Positions 1-8,827 of a stretch of 64,000 bases of DNA are shown in pieces. The first letter of the stretch is position 1, and each line of letters begins with the position of its first letter. The notes beneath the pieces are model-generated. The model was not told the DNA's origin and did not search any database. It was given only the letters and a program-made list of their open reading frames with translations. The position numbers and the translations under genes are program-made. Source of the DNA: Segatella copri (GTDB lineage: Bacteria; Bacteroidota; Bacteroidia; Bacteroidales; Bacteroidaceae). Location: assembly GCF_026015295.1 (NCBI RefSeq), contig NZ_JAPDUW010000001.1:1860001-1924000 (forward strand), in the 5' to 3' direction.

Positions 1-1129
1 TCTGAGCGAAGAGCATACCAGACTTGAATGACTCCAGCTGAGGGATATCTACACCATGCAGATAACCATCCTTCAGAAGCTGGGAGATAATCATACCAGC
101 ACCATGATAACGGAGACCACCGGCATGAATGTTGGCAGGCTTGAAATCATGACCCAGAGTAAACATTGGCAGCAATGGAGTATAACCTGCCTCATCACCG
201 AAATCATACTCAAACTTACCGCGAGTCAGTTTAGGACAGCTCTCTGGCTCTGCAGCAATAAACTCAGTATGGCGCTCGCCTGTAAAGTTGTGACGGAGGA
301 ATGGGAAGGCAATACCACCAAAGTTACTACCACCACCGAAACAAGCAATCACCTGATCAGGATACTCACCTGCCATCGCCATCTGCTTCTCTGCCTCTAG
401 ACCGATGATGGTCTGGTGAAGTGCCACATGATTGAGCACAGAACCCAGCGTATACTTACAGCCCGGTGTGGTTGTAGCCAGCTCAACAGCCTCACTGATG
501 GCAGTACCGAGCGAACCAGGATGATGAGGATCACGTGTGATAATGTTCTTACCTGCGCGTGTACTCATGGAAGGAGAACCCTCTACAGTGGCTCCAAACG
601 TACGCATGATGCTGGAACGGTATGGTTTCTGCTGCATGGTAATCTTTACCTGATAAACTGCTGCCTCCAGGCCGTAGAGTTTTGCTGCATAAGAGAGGGC
701 TGCACCCCACTGTCCTGCACCAGTCTCTGTAGTGACATTGGTATCCCCCTCCTGCTTACAGTAGTAGCACTGAGGAATGGCTGAATTGATTTTATGAGAG
801 CCTAACGGATTGATACTCTCATTCTTGAAATAGATATGCGCCGGAGTACCGAGTGCCTCCTCAAGGGCGTAAGCACGTACAAGAGGGGTTGAACGGTAGA
901 AGGTGTACTTCTCCAGCACATCTTCCGGAATATCAATCCAAGCGTGCTCTGTATCAAGTTCCTGCTTTGAGCACTCCTTATTAAATACGTGTGACAAATC
1001 ATCAGCATTCATTGGCTGGTGTGTCTGAGGGTTCAACGGTGGCAATGGCTTGTTAGGCATATCTGCCTGAATGTTGTACCACTGAGTAGGAAGTTCCTGC
1101 TCGCTTAAGATGTACTTTTTCTGTCTCAT
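1..1129 (-). CDS. trpB: TrpB2-type tryptophan synthase beta chain, 3' part outside window
   Basis: PLP-dependent enzyme that condenses indole with serine to give tryptophan. The reading frame runs from an ATG at 1129 to the left window edge (about 376 codons visible), so the C-terminus is missing. The N-terminal extension, the PLP-lysine motif NPLGSHKINSA, the segment ETGAGQWG and the glycine-rich phosphate loop CFGGGSNFGG fit the long TrpB2 subfamily rather than the canonical TrpB that pairs with TrpA. No trpA or other trp gene is seen here, which suits TrpB2, often encoded apart from the trp operon. A Bacteroidota -7 box lies 37 bp upstream. The subfamily call comes from motif recognition only. 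Confidence 0.9.
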   Translation of the reverse strand, partial: MRQKKYILSEQELPTQWYNIQADMPNKPLPPLNPQTHQPMNADDLSHVFNKECSKQELDTEHAWIDIPEDVLEKYTFYRSTPLVRAYALEEALGTPAHIYFKNESINPLGSHKINSAIPQCYYCKQEGDTNVTTETGAGQWGAALSYAAKLYGLEAAVYQVKITMQQKPYRSSIMRTFGATVEGSPSMSTRAGKNIITRDPHHPGSLGTAISEAVELATTTPGCKYTLGSVLNHVALHQTIIGLEAEKQMAMAGEYPDQVIACFGGGSNFGGIAFPFLRHNFTGERHTEFIAAEPESCPKLTRGKFEYDFGDEAGYTPLLPMFTLGHDFKPANIHAGGLRYHGAGMIISQLLKDGYLHGVDIPQLESFKSGMLFAQ

Positions 1130-1165
1130 ATTTATATATATGTTTAAAATTGTTGTATGCCAGAA

Positions 1166-1173
1166 CAAAGGTA
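1166..1173 (-). promoter_or_regulatory. Promoter -7 element for trpB2
   Basis: The minus strand reads TACCTTTG, matching the Bacteroidota -7 consensus TAnnTTTG, 37 bp upstream of the trpB2 ATG. No clear -33 TTTG is seen at the usual spacing. Confidence 0.6.
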
Positions 1174-1365
1174 CAAATAAAAAATGAAATAAAGAACTTT
1201 TTTATGTGTTTTTCCACTATTTTTTTATTCTTATCCAATAAAATAGTTCATTCTACAGGTATTATTTATTATATAAGTGTATTTTCAGTGTCATTTTTAT
1301 AAATTCAATCAAATATTACCCCATAAAATACCAAATATTACCCCCTATATTATAATAAAAAATAG

Positions 1366-1373
1366 TATCTTTG
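1366..1373 (+). promoter_or_regulatory. Promoter -7 element inside the trpB2-mfd gap
   Basis: The plus strand reads TATCTTTG followed by CA, the usual Bacteroidota -7 context. No plus-strand gene follows. The next landmark is a strong terminator hairpin at 1440-1483, so the pair could bound a small RNA. The -33 box is weak or absent. Confidence 0.45.
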
Positions 1374-1379
1374 CAACAG

Positions 1380-1483
1380 AAAAATTCAAAATGCGTTGTG
1401 AAACGCTTATCATCATCTTTTACTTATACAAAAAAATAAAACATTGGAGTTCAATAGTGATATTGAGATTCCAATGTTTTTTT
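1380..1483 (+). ncRNA. Candidate ~100-nt small RNA
   Basis: The interval is bounded by a -7 box (1366-1373) and an intrinsic terminator (1440-1483) on the same strand and has no convincing reading frame. It lies between two minus-strand genes, so it would run convergent to mfd. The hairpin could instead be only the mfd terminator, because its minus-strand side is also followed by a T-rich stretch. Confidence 0.35.
1440..1483. terminator. Intrinsic, probably bidirectional terminator
   Basis: The 9-bp outer stem AACATTGGA/TCCAATGTT is reinforced by an inner CAATA/TATTG stem. The plus-strand side is followed by a T run and the minus-strand side by TTTTATTTTTTT. It can end mfd transcripts (minus) and any transcript from the 1366 promoter (plus). 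Confidence 0.75.
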
Positions 1484-1499
1484 ATACACTAAACTGAAA

Positions 1500-1541
1500 C
1501 ATATTATCATGTAAAGTTGACATATCATCATGTAACGTTGT
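1500..1541. repeat. Two tandem 21-bp units
   Basis: Units 1500-1520 and 1521-1541 share the core ATCATGTAA and differ at only a few positions. They lie between the terminator and the mfd stop codon. The 21-bp period matches other arrays in this window. Confidence 0.7.
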
Positions 1542-1635
1542 CAGATTTCTAACCTTTCAGTATAAATCAACAGTCTGTTTTATTGTCTACTTCCACAATT
1601 GATACAGGATTTTACCCATAGACTGCAGACACAGA

Positions 1636-4600
1636 TTATTTTTTCTCATTACCTAAATCTATCTGCGATATCTGATTCAACAGATTTACAGCCTGTCCTA
1701 CAGTCTTCACATCATTGATGCGAAGCATTCGCTTGTTGAATTTTTCCTTCAGAACACAATCTTGAATATGACTGGTAACGTAAGCGAGTATGCGGTTAAA
1801 CATCTGACTTCTGTAGAACGGACTGTTTACATTGCTCACAAACTGCATCTGCATATAGCCTTGCTTGAGAATAATCTTCTCGCAACCTAGCTTCTTGCCT
1901 ACCCTACGCAGACCTACCACATGCATCAGTTCGTCTGCTTCATGAGGCACAGGACCAAAACGGTCTATCATACGCTTGCGGTAAGCCTCTACTTCCTCAT
2001 CGCTCTCCAAACGGTCCAGTTCACGATAAAGGAGCATGCGCTCACTGTCACCCGGTACATAAGTCTGAGGAAAATACATCTCCAGATCGCTCTCAATGCC
2101 ACAATCGTCAACGAAATCATCACCCGTAAGCTGGGCACCTTCATCCATCTTCTCCTGATAAAGATCACAGAACTCCTCGTTCTTCAACTCTGTGACAGCC
2201 TGAGAGAGAATCTTCTGGTAGGTTTCATAACCCAGATCTTCCATAAAACCGCTCTGCTCAGAGCCCAGCAGATTACCCGCACCGCGGATATCCAGATCCT
2301 GCATGGCGAGATTGAAGCCGCTACCCAGTTCGCTGAACGTCTCCAGAGCCTCCAGACGGCGACGCGCCTCAGGAGTAAGTGCACTCTTAGGTGGCGCCAT
2401 CAGGTAGCAGAAAGCCTTCTTGTTGCTTCTTCCTACGCGTCCACGCATCTGATGCAGGTCACTCAATCCGAAGTGATGAGCATCGCTCACGATAATCGTA
2501 TTGGCATTGGAAATGTCGATACCGTTCTCTACAATAGTGGTAGAAAGCAGTACATCATAATCGTAATTGATAAAGCCCATGATGATTTTCTCCAAATCCT
2601 CAGGCTTCATCTGTCCGTGACCGATTGCTACCCTACAGTCTGGGATATGCTTCTCGATGAGCATCTTGAGCTCCGGAAGCTTGGATATTCTGTCGCATAC
2701 GAAATAAACCTGTCCGTTTCGGCTCATCTCAAAATTGATGGCATCGCAGATAACTTCACTACTAAACGTTACCAGTTCGGTATGAATCGGATAACGGTTA
2801 GGTGGCGGAGTGCGCATGATACTCATATCCCGGGCGCCCATCAGAGAGAACTGGAGGGTTCGCGGAATCGGAGTGGCACTCATCGTGAGTGTATCGACAT
2901 TTACCTTGAGCTGACGGAGTTTCTCTTTGGTAGACACACCGAACTTCTGCTCTTCATCGATGACGAGCAGTCCCAGGTCATGCCATTTCACGGTCTTTGA
3001 TATCAGCTTATGCGTACCTATGAGGATATCAATCTTACCCTCTTTCAGGGCGTCAAGCACCTCTCTGGTTTCCTTCGTTGTACGGGCTCTACTGAGATAG
3101 TCTACCCTTACAGGCATGCCTTCCAGACGCTTTTTGAAAGTCTGATAGTGCTGGAAAGCCAGAACGGTAGTAGGCACCAGCACCGCAACCTGCTTGCTGT
3201 CGCACGCAGCCTTGAAGGCTGCACGGATGGCAACCTCAGTCTTGCCGAAGCCCACATCGCCACAAACCAGACGGTCCATCGGTCTGCCGCTCTCCATATC
3301 CTTCTTCACCTCCTGAGTAGCCTTATTCTGGTCTGGCGTATCTTCATACAGGAAGGAAGCCTCCAGCGTATGCTGCAGATAATTGTCGGCACTGAAGGCG
3401 AATCCCTTCTCCCGTCGGCGCTGGGCATAGAGTTTGATCAGGTCGCGCGCAATGTCCTTGATTCGCTTCTTAGCTTTGTCCTTGAGTTTATCCCAGGCAC
3501 CTGTACCCAGTGTAGACAGGCGAGGCGGAGTACCGGTATCGCTGCGGCGATATTTGCTGATTTTATAAAGCGAGTGGATAGAAACATCCACCTTGTCATT
3601 GTTCGTATAGACGATGCGGATCATTTCCTGATAGCTGTTGCCCGTAGGAATCCTAACCAGACCGCCGAACTTGCCGATACCGAAGTCTACATGCACGATA
3701 AAATCTCCCACTTCCATCTCCTGCAGTTCCTTCATGGTGAGTGCCATCTTGCCGGCTCTCGCTTTATCTGAGCGCAGGTTATATTTATGAAAACGGTCAA
3801 AAATCTGATGATCGGTAAAGAAACAGCACTTCTTGTCATGGTCAGTAAAGCCTTCATGAAGCGTCTTGTCTACCGGTGTAAAACGGATGGCGTAGCGCTT
3901 CAGCTCTTCGCTTTCAAAGATATCCTTCAGGCGCTGTTGCTGCTTCTGGCTATCTGCCAATATATATAAGGTGTAACCCTGGAGCAGGAAATCCTCCAGA
4001 GTCTGGCAAAGCAAATTGAAATTCTTATGGAAAAGAGGCTGTGGAGCAATATTGAAAGGTATCACAGCCGAACTCTCTGGCGGAGCGACCTTGCCGAACT
4101 CGATACGGAGATGAGCCGCTACTGCCTTCTTGAAATCGAGCGGAGAAACGAGGTTGAGCTCGGTCTTCATCTCATGTCTGATGCGCTCTGCCTCCACCTC
4201 AGTGGCTCCCTCCAGCTGCTCGGTAAGGCTCTGCGATGAGAAGCCTTCGGTATAGATCTGACCGATGCGGTCGCAAACGAAAGAAAGGTCTTTCGCCACG
4301 ACTGGCGTACTTTCGGAGAGGAAATTGAGGAAACACTGCTTGTTGCTCTCGATATGGGCGAGTTCGGGCACGATTTCTATCTCTGTGCGCTTCGCCTGCG
4401 AGAGCTGGGTCTCAACATCAAAGGTACGGATGGTATCAATTTCATCGCCGAAGAAGTCGATACGGAACGGATATTCGCAGCTGTAGGAATAGACATCGAG
4501 GATGCTTCCACGCACGGCAAACTGACCCGGTTCATAAACATAATCGGTTTCTTTGAGTTCGAAATCGCGCAGAGTATGAACCACATCGGTCTGAGCAATC

Positions 4601-5049
4601 TGCTGGCCTACAGTCAGTTTCAGAATCCGTTCATCCAGATTCTGCTTAGCCACAACGAGTTCAGCCAGTGCATCGGGATAAGTGACTACCAGGAAATGTC
4701 CTCCCGAAGAGAGGCGCGCCAGCACCTCTGTACGTAGGATTTCGTTCGCTGCATCACGCTGCCCGTATTTCACGGCACGCCGATAGCTGGAAGGAAAGAA
4801 GAAGACCTTCTCCTGCCCCATCATCTGAGTGAGATCGTGATAAAAATAGCCTGCTTCATCGGCATCATCCAGTACAAAGAGTACCGAACGTCTCATCTTC
4901 CCCTGCAGAGAAGCAAAGAACATCGGAGCCGAAGAGCACAGCAAACCCTGGAGAAAAATGGAATGAACCGACTTCTTCCCCATCAAATCAAAGAGGGCAT
5001 CCGCCTGTGGCGAACGCCCGTATGTTTTTTCTATCTTTTGGATTTCCAT
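1636..5049 (-). CDS. mfd: Transcription-repair coupling factor Mfd
   Basis: ATP-dependent translocase that removes RNA polymerase stalled at DNA lesions and recruits UvrA. At 1137 aa it has normal family length. In order it shows the UvrB-like N-terminal half (about 1-420), the CarD-like RNA-polymerase-interaction domain around 445-500 (GDFIVHVDFGIGKFGG), the RecG-like helicase with Walker A GDVGFGKTE near 598 and DEEQ near 698, motif VI with the GRVGRS run, and the C-terminal TRCF domain. It lies 49 bp downstream of the glycosyltransferase gene with a heptad repeat between them, so the two are probably co-transcribed. Confidence 0.97.
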   Translation of the reverse strand: MEIQKIEKTYGRSPQADALFDLMGKKSVHSIFLQGLLCSSAPMFFASLQGKMRRSVLFVLDDADEAGYFYHDLTQMMGQEKVFFFPSSYRRAVKYGQRDAANEILRTEVLARLSSGGHFLVVTYPDALAELVVAKQNLDERILKLTVGQQIAQTDVVHTLRDFELKETDYVYEPGQFAVRGSILDVYSYSCEYPFRIDFFGDEIDTIRTFDVETQLSQAKRTEIEIVPELAHIESNKQCFLNFLSESTPVVAKDLSFVCDRIGQIYTEGFSSQSLTEQLEGATEVEAERIRHEMKTELNLVSPLDFKKAVAAHLRIEFGKVAPPESSAVIPFNIAPQPLFHKNFNLLCQTLEDFLLQGYTLYILADSQKQQQRLKDIFESEELKRYAIRFTPVDKTLHEGFTDHDKKCCFFTDHQIFDRFHKYNLRSDKARAGKMALTMKELQEMEVGDFIVHVDFGIGKFGGLVRIPTGNSYQEMIRIVYTNNDKVDVSIHSLYKISKYRRSDTGTPPRLSTLGTGAWDKLKDKAKKRIKDIARDLIKLYAQRRREKGFAFSADNYLQHTLEASFLYEDTPDQNKATQEVKKDMESGRPMDRLVCGDVGFGKTEVAIRAAFKAACDSKQVAVLVPTTVLAFQHYQTFKKRLEGMPVRVDYLSRARTTKETREVLDALKEGKIDILIGTHKLISKTVKWHDLGLLVIDEEQKFGVSTKEKLRQLKVNVDTLTMSATPIPRTLQFSLMGARDMSIMRTPPPNRYPIHTELVTFSSEVICDAINFEMSRNGQVYFVCDRISKLPELKMLIEKHIPDCRVAIGHGQMKPEDLEKIIMGFINYDYDVLLSTTIVENGIDISNANTIIVSDAHHFGLSDLHQMRGRVGRSNKKAFCYLMAPPKSALTPEARRRLEALETFSELGSGFNLAMQDLDIRGAGNLLGSEQSGFMEDLGYETYQKILSQAVTELKNEEFCDLYQEKMDEGAQLTGDDFVDDCGIESDLEMYFPQTYVPGDSERMLLYRELDRLESDEEVEAYRKRMIDRFGPVPHEADELMHVVGLRRVGKKLGCEKIILKQGYMQMQFVSNVNSPFYRSQMFNRILAYVTSHIQDCVLKEKFNKRMLRINDVKTVGQAVNLLNQISQIDLGNEKK

Positions 5050-5053
5050 CCAA

Positions 5054-5095
5054 GTACTGATTAGTGATTACTGATTACTGAGTAGTGATTACTGA
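5054..5095 (-). repeat. Heptad tandem repeat at gene junction
   Basis: Six consecutive 7-bp units follow the pattern (G/T)TA(C/G)TGA on the plus strand. They fill the gap between the glycosyltransferase stop and the mfd start. Read in the direction of transcription, every unit contains TAA or a near variant. Confidence 0.85.
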
Positions 5096-5098
5096 GTA

Positions 5099-5839
5099 TT
5101 AATCCTTCTTCGGATATTTCTTGAACCAGCCATCCAGGCGCAGTCGCATCACGCCAAAGAAAGCCTCACCAAAGATGCCACCACTCATCTTGCTCACACC
5201 TTCACGACGGTTAACAAAGATGACAGGCACCTCCTTGATCTTGAAACCTATTCGATGAGCCGTATATTTCATCTCTATCTGGAAAGCATAGCCTTTGAAG
5301 CGGATAGCATCCAAATCTATGGTTTCCAATACCTTACGTCGGTAGCAGACGAAACCAGCTGTGGTATCATTCACCTTAAATCCTGTTACGATACGTACGT
5401 ATTTAGAAGCGAAATAGCTCATCAATACGCGTCCGATAGGCCAGTTGACCACGTTCACACCCGAAATATATCTTGAGCCTACAGCCACATCATACCCCTC
5501 ATCGTGAGTTGCCGCATAGAGACGAGGCAAATCATTAGGATCATGACTGAAGTCGGCATCCATCTCAAAGATGAAGTCATAGCCCTGCTTCAATGACCAT
5601 TTGAAGCCCATGATATAGGCTGTACCCAAACCGAGTTTACCCGAACGCTCCAGGATATGCAGACGACCGGCAAACTCATTAGCCATCAAGCCCTTAACAA
5701 TGGCAGCAGTACCGTCAGGACTTCCGTCATCGATAACGAGGATATCAAACTGCTTTTCGAGACCGAAGACAGCACGGATGATTTTCTCGATGTTTTCCTT
5801 CTCATTATATGTAGGAATGATTACTATGCTATCACTCAT
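5099..5839 (-). CDS. Family 2 glycosyltransferase, polyprenol-phosphate mannose/glucose synthase type
   Basis: 246 aa, the usual length for single-domain Dpm1-like enzymes that transfer a sugar from a nucleotide donor to a polyprenyl phosphate at the inner membrane face. It has the GT-A nucleotide-binding start VIIPTYNE, DDGSPDGT at 37-44, the metal-binding DAD at 94-96 and a conserved GYAFQIEM segment. No C-terminal membrane domain is present, as in the soluble class. It has its own upstream promoter and leads into mfd. Donor and acceptor sugars cannot be fixed from sequence. Confidence 0.88.
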   Translation of the reverse strand: MSDSIVIIPTYNEKENIEKIIRAVFGLEKQFDILVIDDGSPDGTAAIVKGLMANEFAGRLHILERSGKLGLGTAYIMGFKWSLKQGYDFIFEMDADFSHDPNDLPRLYAATHDEGYDVAVGSRYISGVNVVNWPIGRVLMSYFASKYVRIVTGFKVNDTTAGFVCYRRKVLETIDLDAIRFKGYAFQIEMKYTAHRIGFKIKEVPVIFVNRREGVSKMSGGIFGEAFFGVMRLRLDGWFKKYPKKD

Positions 5840-5889
5840 AACTTCTTATAATTTTAATGATTCTGATTCTATATAATGTAATACAGATG

Positions 5890-5919
5890 CAAAATTACAA
5901 CTTATTTTTGAAATAACAA
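5890..5919 (-). promoter_or_regulatory. Promoter of the glycosyltransferase-mfd unit
   Basis: The minus strand shows TTG (5917-5919), a 19-bp spacer and TAATTTTG (5890-5897), a near-consensus Bacteroidota promoter about 50 bp upstream of the ATG. Confidence 0.7.
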
Positions 5920-5933
5920 GCGAAAATCCGAAA

Positions 5934-6692
5934 TTATTGGTCCGGATTCTCTACAAAACCCTGATATTTCTTGTCAAGTCCGTTCATGATCGCCTCATAG
6001 CTCTTGTTCATCTGGTTCTTGATATTGTCAGCTCCCTTGCCTATCGGCTCGATAGGCTCATGAATGGTGAGCTTCAGAGGATGCCAGAAAGCCCAGTAGA
6101 TGTCCTTCATGCGAGGCTTCACATCAAAACTGCCATTGATGGTAAGCGGACATACCGGCAACTGCAGTTCATCGGCAAGCATGAAAGCACCACGACGGAA
6201 CACGCCCATGTGACCCGTAAACGTGCGGGCACCTTCAGGGAATACCACCAGCGACATGCCCTCTTTAAGCACCTCGCGAGCACGGTCATAAGAAGCACGG
6301 ATCTTAGAAGGTCCGCTCTTGTCTACAAAGATGTGGTGCGCATACTCACAGGCGATACCGATGAGAGGCACTTTGCGCAAGCCCTTCTTCATCATCCACT
6401 TGAAGTTTCTGCCCAGAAAACCGTATATCAGGAAGATATCGAAAGCGCCCTGATGATTGGCCACGAAAACATAACTCTGGTTCTTCTTGAGATGCTCACG
6501 TCCCTCCACTTTTACAGGCAGAAGGAGGATGCGGACCCAAAGCCAAGCCCAATACTTGCCGGGATAATAGCCCCAGAAATGGCCATTGCCCAGCATACAT
6601 CCCAAAACAGTAGTTAAACTGGTTAAAACGCTAGCTACCAACAGGATAGGCAAGCATATTACAAGTTGATACAGACGATATAAGTACTTCAT
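5934..6692 (-). CDS. plsC: 1-acyl-sn-glycerol-3-phosphate acyltransferase
   Basis: Membrane acyltransferase that makes phosphatidic acid from lysophosphatidic acid and an acyl donor. 252 aa with one hydrophobic N-terminal segment (about 11-33). The catalytic HX4D motif is H80-D85 (NHQGAFD) and the glycerophosphate-binding motif FPEGART is at 151-157. It is last in a minus-strand run that includes pyrC, the MetH-activation gene and a phosphoesterase, and follows the latter after a heptad-repeat spacer. Confidence 0.93.
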   Translation of the reverse strand: MKYLYRLYQLVICLPILLVASVLTSLTTVLGCMLGNGHFWGYYPGKYWAWLWVRILLLPVKVEGREHLKKNQSYVFVANHQGAFDIFLIYGFLGRNFKWMMKKGLRKVPLIGIACEYAHHIFVDKSGPSKIRASYDRAREVLKEGMSLVVFPEGARTFTGHMGVFRRGAFMLADELQLPVCPLTINGSFDVKPRMKDIYWAFWHPLKLTIHEPIEPIGKGADNIKNQMNKSYEAIMNGLDKKYQGFVENPDQ

Positions 6693-6713
6693 TTTTTATT
6701 TAAGAATGAATAA

Positions 6714-6748
6714 TTTAACACTCAACATTTAACATTCAACACTCAACA
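6714..6748 (-). repeat. Heptad tandem repeat at gene junction
   Basis: Five in-register 7-bp units of the forms TTTAACA, CTCAACA and TTCAACA (plus strand) lie between the phosphoesterase stop and the plsC start. In sense orientation the units are TGTTGAG or TGTTAAA, each with a stop triplet. Confidence 0.85.
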
Positions 6749-6752
6749 CTCC

Positions 6753-7964
6753 TCATTTTCTTTTGAGTGTGATGACCACGATTTCTGCCGTAGCCCCTAT
6801 GCGGATTGGAACGGTACCGCCCAGACCCGATGTGGTATAGAGCTGGCAACCCTCCTCCTCGAAGAGGCCGTAATCATAAGGAGTAAACATCGACGGACGC
6901 AAGCCCAGGATACTGATCTGCCCCGCATGCGTATGACCGCTCAGCGTAAGCTGCGGTGCTACGACCAGCGAATCCTTCCTGTCAGGTCCAATCACATCGC
7001 CATCCTTCTCCTTATTAATAGTAGAAGGCCAGGTCTCGCGCCACTGCTTCGGAATATGCTGCAGCATCAGCACGAAAGAGCCCGGTCTGATGCCATACAG
7101 CGCCTTCCTTACGTTGGTGCGCTTTGGCTTGTCATAGTTCTCTGTACCAGCTACATAGATGCTGTCAGCGCCTCTATGCACCGCCACATGCTCATTCATC
7201 AGCAGGCGCCATCCGCAACTCCGCTGGAAGTCCTGCATCCGCTTCTCGAGCGCAGCTATCTCCTGCTCGTCATCTACATCCATATAATAGGTGTAATCGT
7301 GATTGCCCAGCACACTCATCACGCCATCTCTGGCTTTCAGACTGCTGAGCAGCGCCTGATACTCAGGCAGTTCATCGGGCGTAACATTCTGTAAATCACC
7401 CGTAAAGCAAATCAGATCAGGTTTTTCGGCATTGATGCTGTCGATATCGCGCTGAGGCAGATGACCACGCCAGCCATAGTATGACCCGAGATGGATGTCG
7501 CTGAACTGAACGATGCGATAGCCCTCGAAAGACTTCGGCAGATTGGGTACATAGACGGTGATTCGCTTGACCTGCATCTTAGGAAAACCTTCGGTAAATC
7601 CGTAGATAAAGCAGAAGAACGCCACCACTCCCACTACCAGTCCGAGGAGCTTGCCCCAGTTGCGATGTCCGTGAAGGAGCCGCATACAGCACCAACCGAA
7701 GAGACTGAACAGGCTGAAGACAAACTGCGGAACTGCACATACTGCCATCATCACAAACCAGATGTCGATGAGCACCGGATTGCGTGGCAGGAAGTTGGGC
7801 AGTATCGTGATATACGCGCTGTAGGCGATAACCACGAAAGCCGGCAACCAGAAGAGCACCCGCTGCCAGAGACTCTTCAGCCGTAACTTGCCATACCTTT
7901 TATATATCCACAGATACGGCAACAGGGTGAATACCACTACGGGTATCAATATTCTTGCTATCAT
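6753..7964 (-). CDS. Membrane-anchored metallophosphoesterase (YkuE-like)
   Basis: 403 aa. The first ~125 residues form four hydrophobic membrane segments. A calcineurin-like metallophosphoesterase domain follows, with FSDIHLG near 155, a GDLQNV metal site, GNHDYTY near 222 and the C-terminal SGHTHAGQ. This membrane-plus-phosphoesterase layout is common in YkuE/UDP-diacylglucosamine-hydrolase-like proteins, but the substrate is unknown. Its ATG overlaps the stop of the MetH-activation gene by 4 bp (ATGA), indicating translational coupling. Confidence 0.88.
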   Translation of the reverse strand: MIARILIPVVVFTLLPYLWIYKRYGKLRLKSLWQRVLFWLPAFVVIAYSAYITILPNFLPRNPVLIDIWFVMMAVCAVPQFVFSLFSLFGWCCMRLLHGHRNWGKLLGLVVGVVAFFCFIYGFTEGFPKMQVKRITVYVPNLPKSFEGYRIVQFSDIHLGSYYGWRGHLPQRDIDSINAEKPDLICFTGDLQNVTPDELPEYQALLSSLKARDGVMSVLGNHDYTYYMDVDDEQEIAALEKRMQDFQRSCGWRLLMNEHVAVHRGADSIYVAGTENYDKPKRTNVRKALYGIRPGSFVLMLQHIPKQWRETWPSTINKEKDGDVIGPDRKDSLVVAPQLTLSGHTHAGQISILGLRPSMFTPYDYGLFEEEGCQLYTTSGLGGTVPIRIGATAEIVVITLKRK

Positions 7965-8782
7965 TTCTTGATCAAACTTGATTGAAGATACGTTTTCATT
8001 GCCTGCACGGGCACTCCTCTGCGCTGTGCATAGTCGCGAAGCTGGTCGTCTCCTATCCGTCCCAGTTCGAAATACCGCGACTTGGGATGTGCAAACATCA
8101 GCCCCGAGACACTGGCATGAGGCGTCATCATTCCGCTTGTGGTGAGCCGGATGCCCACCTGACTCATATCAATGAGCTGGTCGATGATGAAGTTGGCACT
8201 GGTATCGGGCAGCGAAGGATATCCTATAGCCGGACGGATGCCCTGATAGCGCTCCTGATGCTGGTCTTCGATGCTCAGCTGCTCGTCGGGAGCATAGCCC
8301 CAGATGCTGCGTCTCACCTCTTCGTGCAACTTCTCTGCCGTGGCTTCAGCCAACCGGTCGCAGAGTGTCTGTGCCATCATATTGAGGTAGTCGTCCGAGC
8401 GATATTTCTTCTCCAGACCGCCATCTACCGTCGTGCAGAAGATACCCAGCCGGTCTGTTATTCCGCTGCCCAGAGGACGGATGAAATCAGCCAGACAGAG
8501 ATTGGGTTCTCCCTGAGCCGCCGGATGCTGCTGTCGGAGCATCGGGAAGCGGACTTTCTGCCCTTCCAGCCAGATATCATCCCCCTCGCTGTTCGCCTCG
8601 AAGAGTCCGAAGACGGCATAGGTATGATATTCGCCTTCCCATGAATGGAGCATATCGAGCGCCTCAGCCTTCATTTTTTCCTTTTCCTCTCGAGGTTTGC
8701 CGCTCAATCCCCAGGCATGATAGAAATATAGCCAGTTGATATATGGCTCAATTTCGCTTATATTGTATACTATTTTTCGCAT
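7961..8782 (-). CDS. Stand-alone methionine synthase activation-domain protein
   Basis: 273 aa matching the C-terminal AdoMet-binding reactivation domain of cobalamin-dependent MetH, which reductively methylates cob(II)alamin that has been oxidised in catalysis. Diagnostic pieces are RPAIGYPSLPD around 190 and ASVSGLMFAHPKSRYF around 230, the counterparts of the E. coli MetH segments RPAPGYPACPD and ASVSGWYFSHPDSKYY. None of the cobalamin, homocysteine or folate domains of MetH is fused to it. A separate activation protein implies a split MetH, and the partner gene is not in this window. It is coupled by 4 bp to the downstream phosphoesterase. Confidence 0.87.
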   Translation of the reverse strand: MRKIVYNISEIEPYINWLYFYHAWGLSGKPREEKEKMKAEALDMLHSWEGEYHTYAVFGLFEANSEGDDIWLEGQKVRFPMLRQQHPAAQGEPNLCLADFIRPLGSGITDRLGIFCTTVDGGLEKKYRSDDYLNMMAQTLCDRLAEATAEKLHEEVRRSIWGYAPDEQLSIEDQHQERYQGIRPAIGYPSLPDTSANFIIDQLIDMSQVGIRLTTSGMMTPHASVSGLMFAHPKSRYFELGRIGDDQLRDYAQRRGVPVQAMKTYLQSSLIKK

Positions 8783-8827
8783 CCGATACGATATTTTATT
8801 TTACAATCCCCGTAAGATTTTCCTTTT

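Noticed and set aside
1921..3000. Long plus-strand frame opposite mfd
   Set aside because: It is a shadow of the mfd reading frame on the other strand, with no domain and no promoter.
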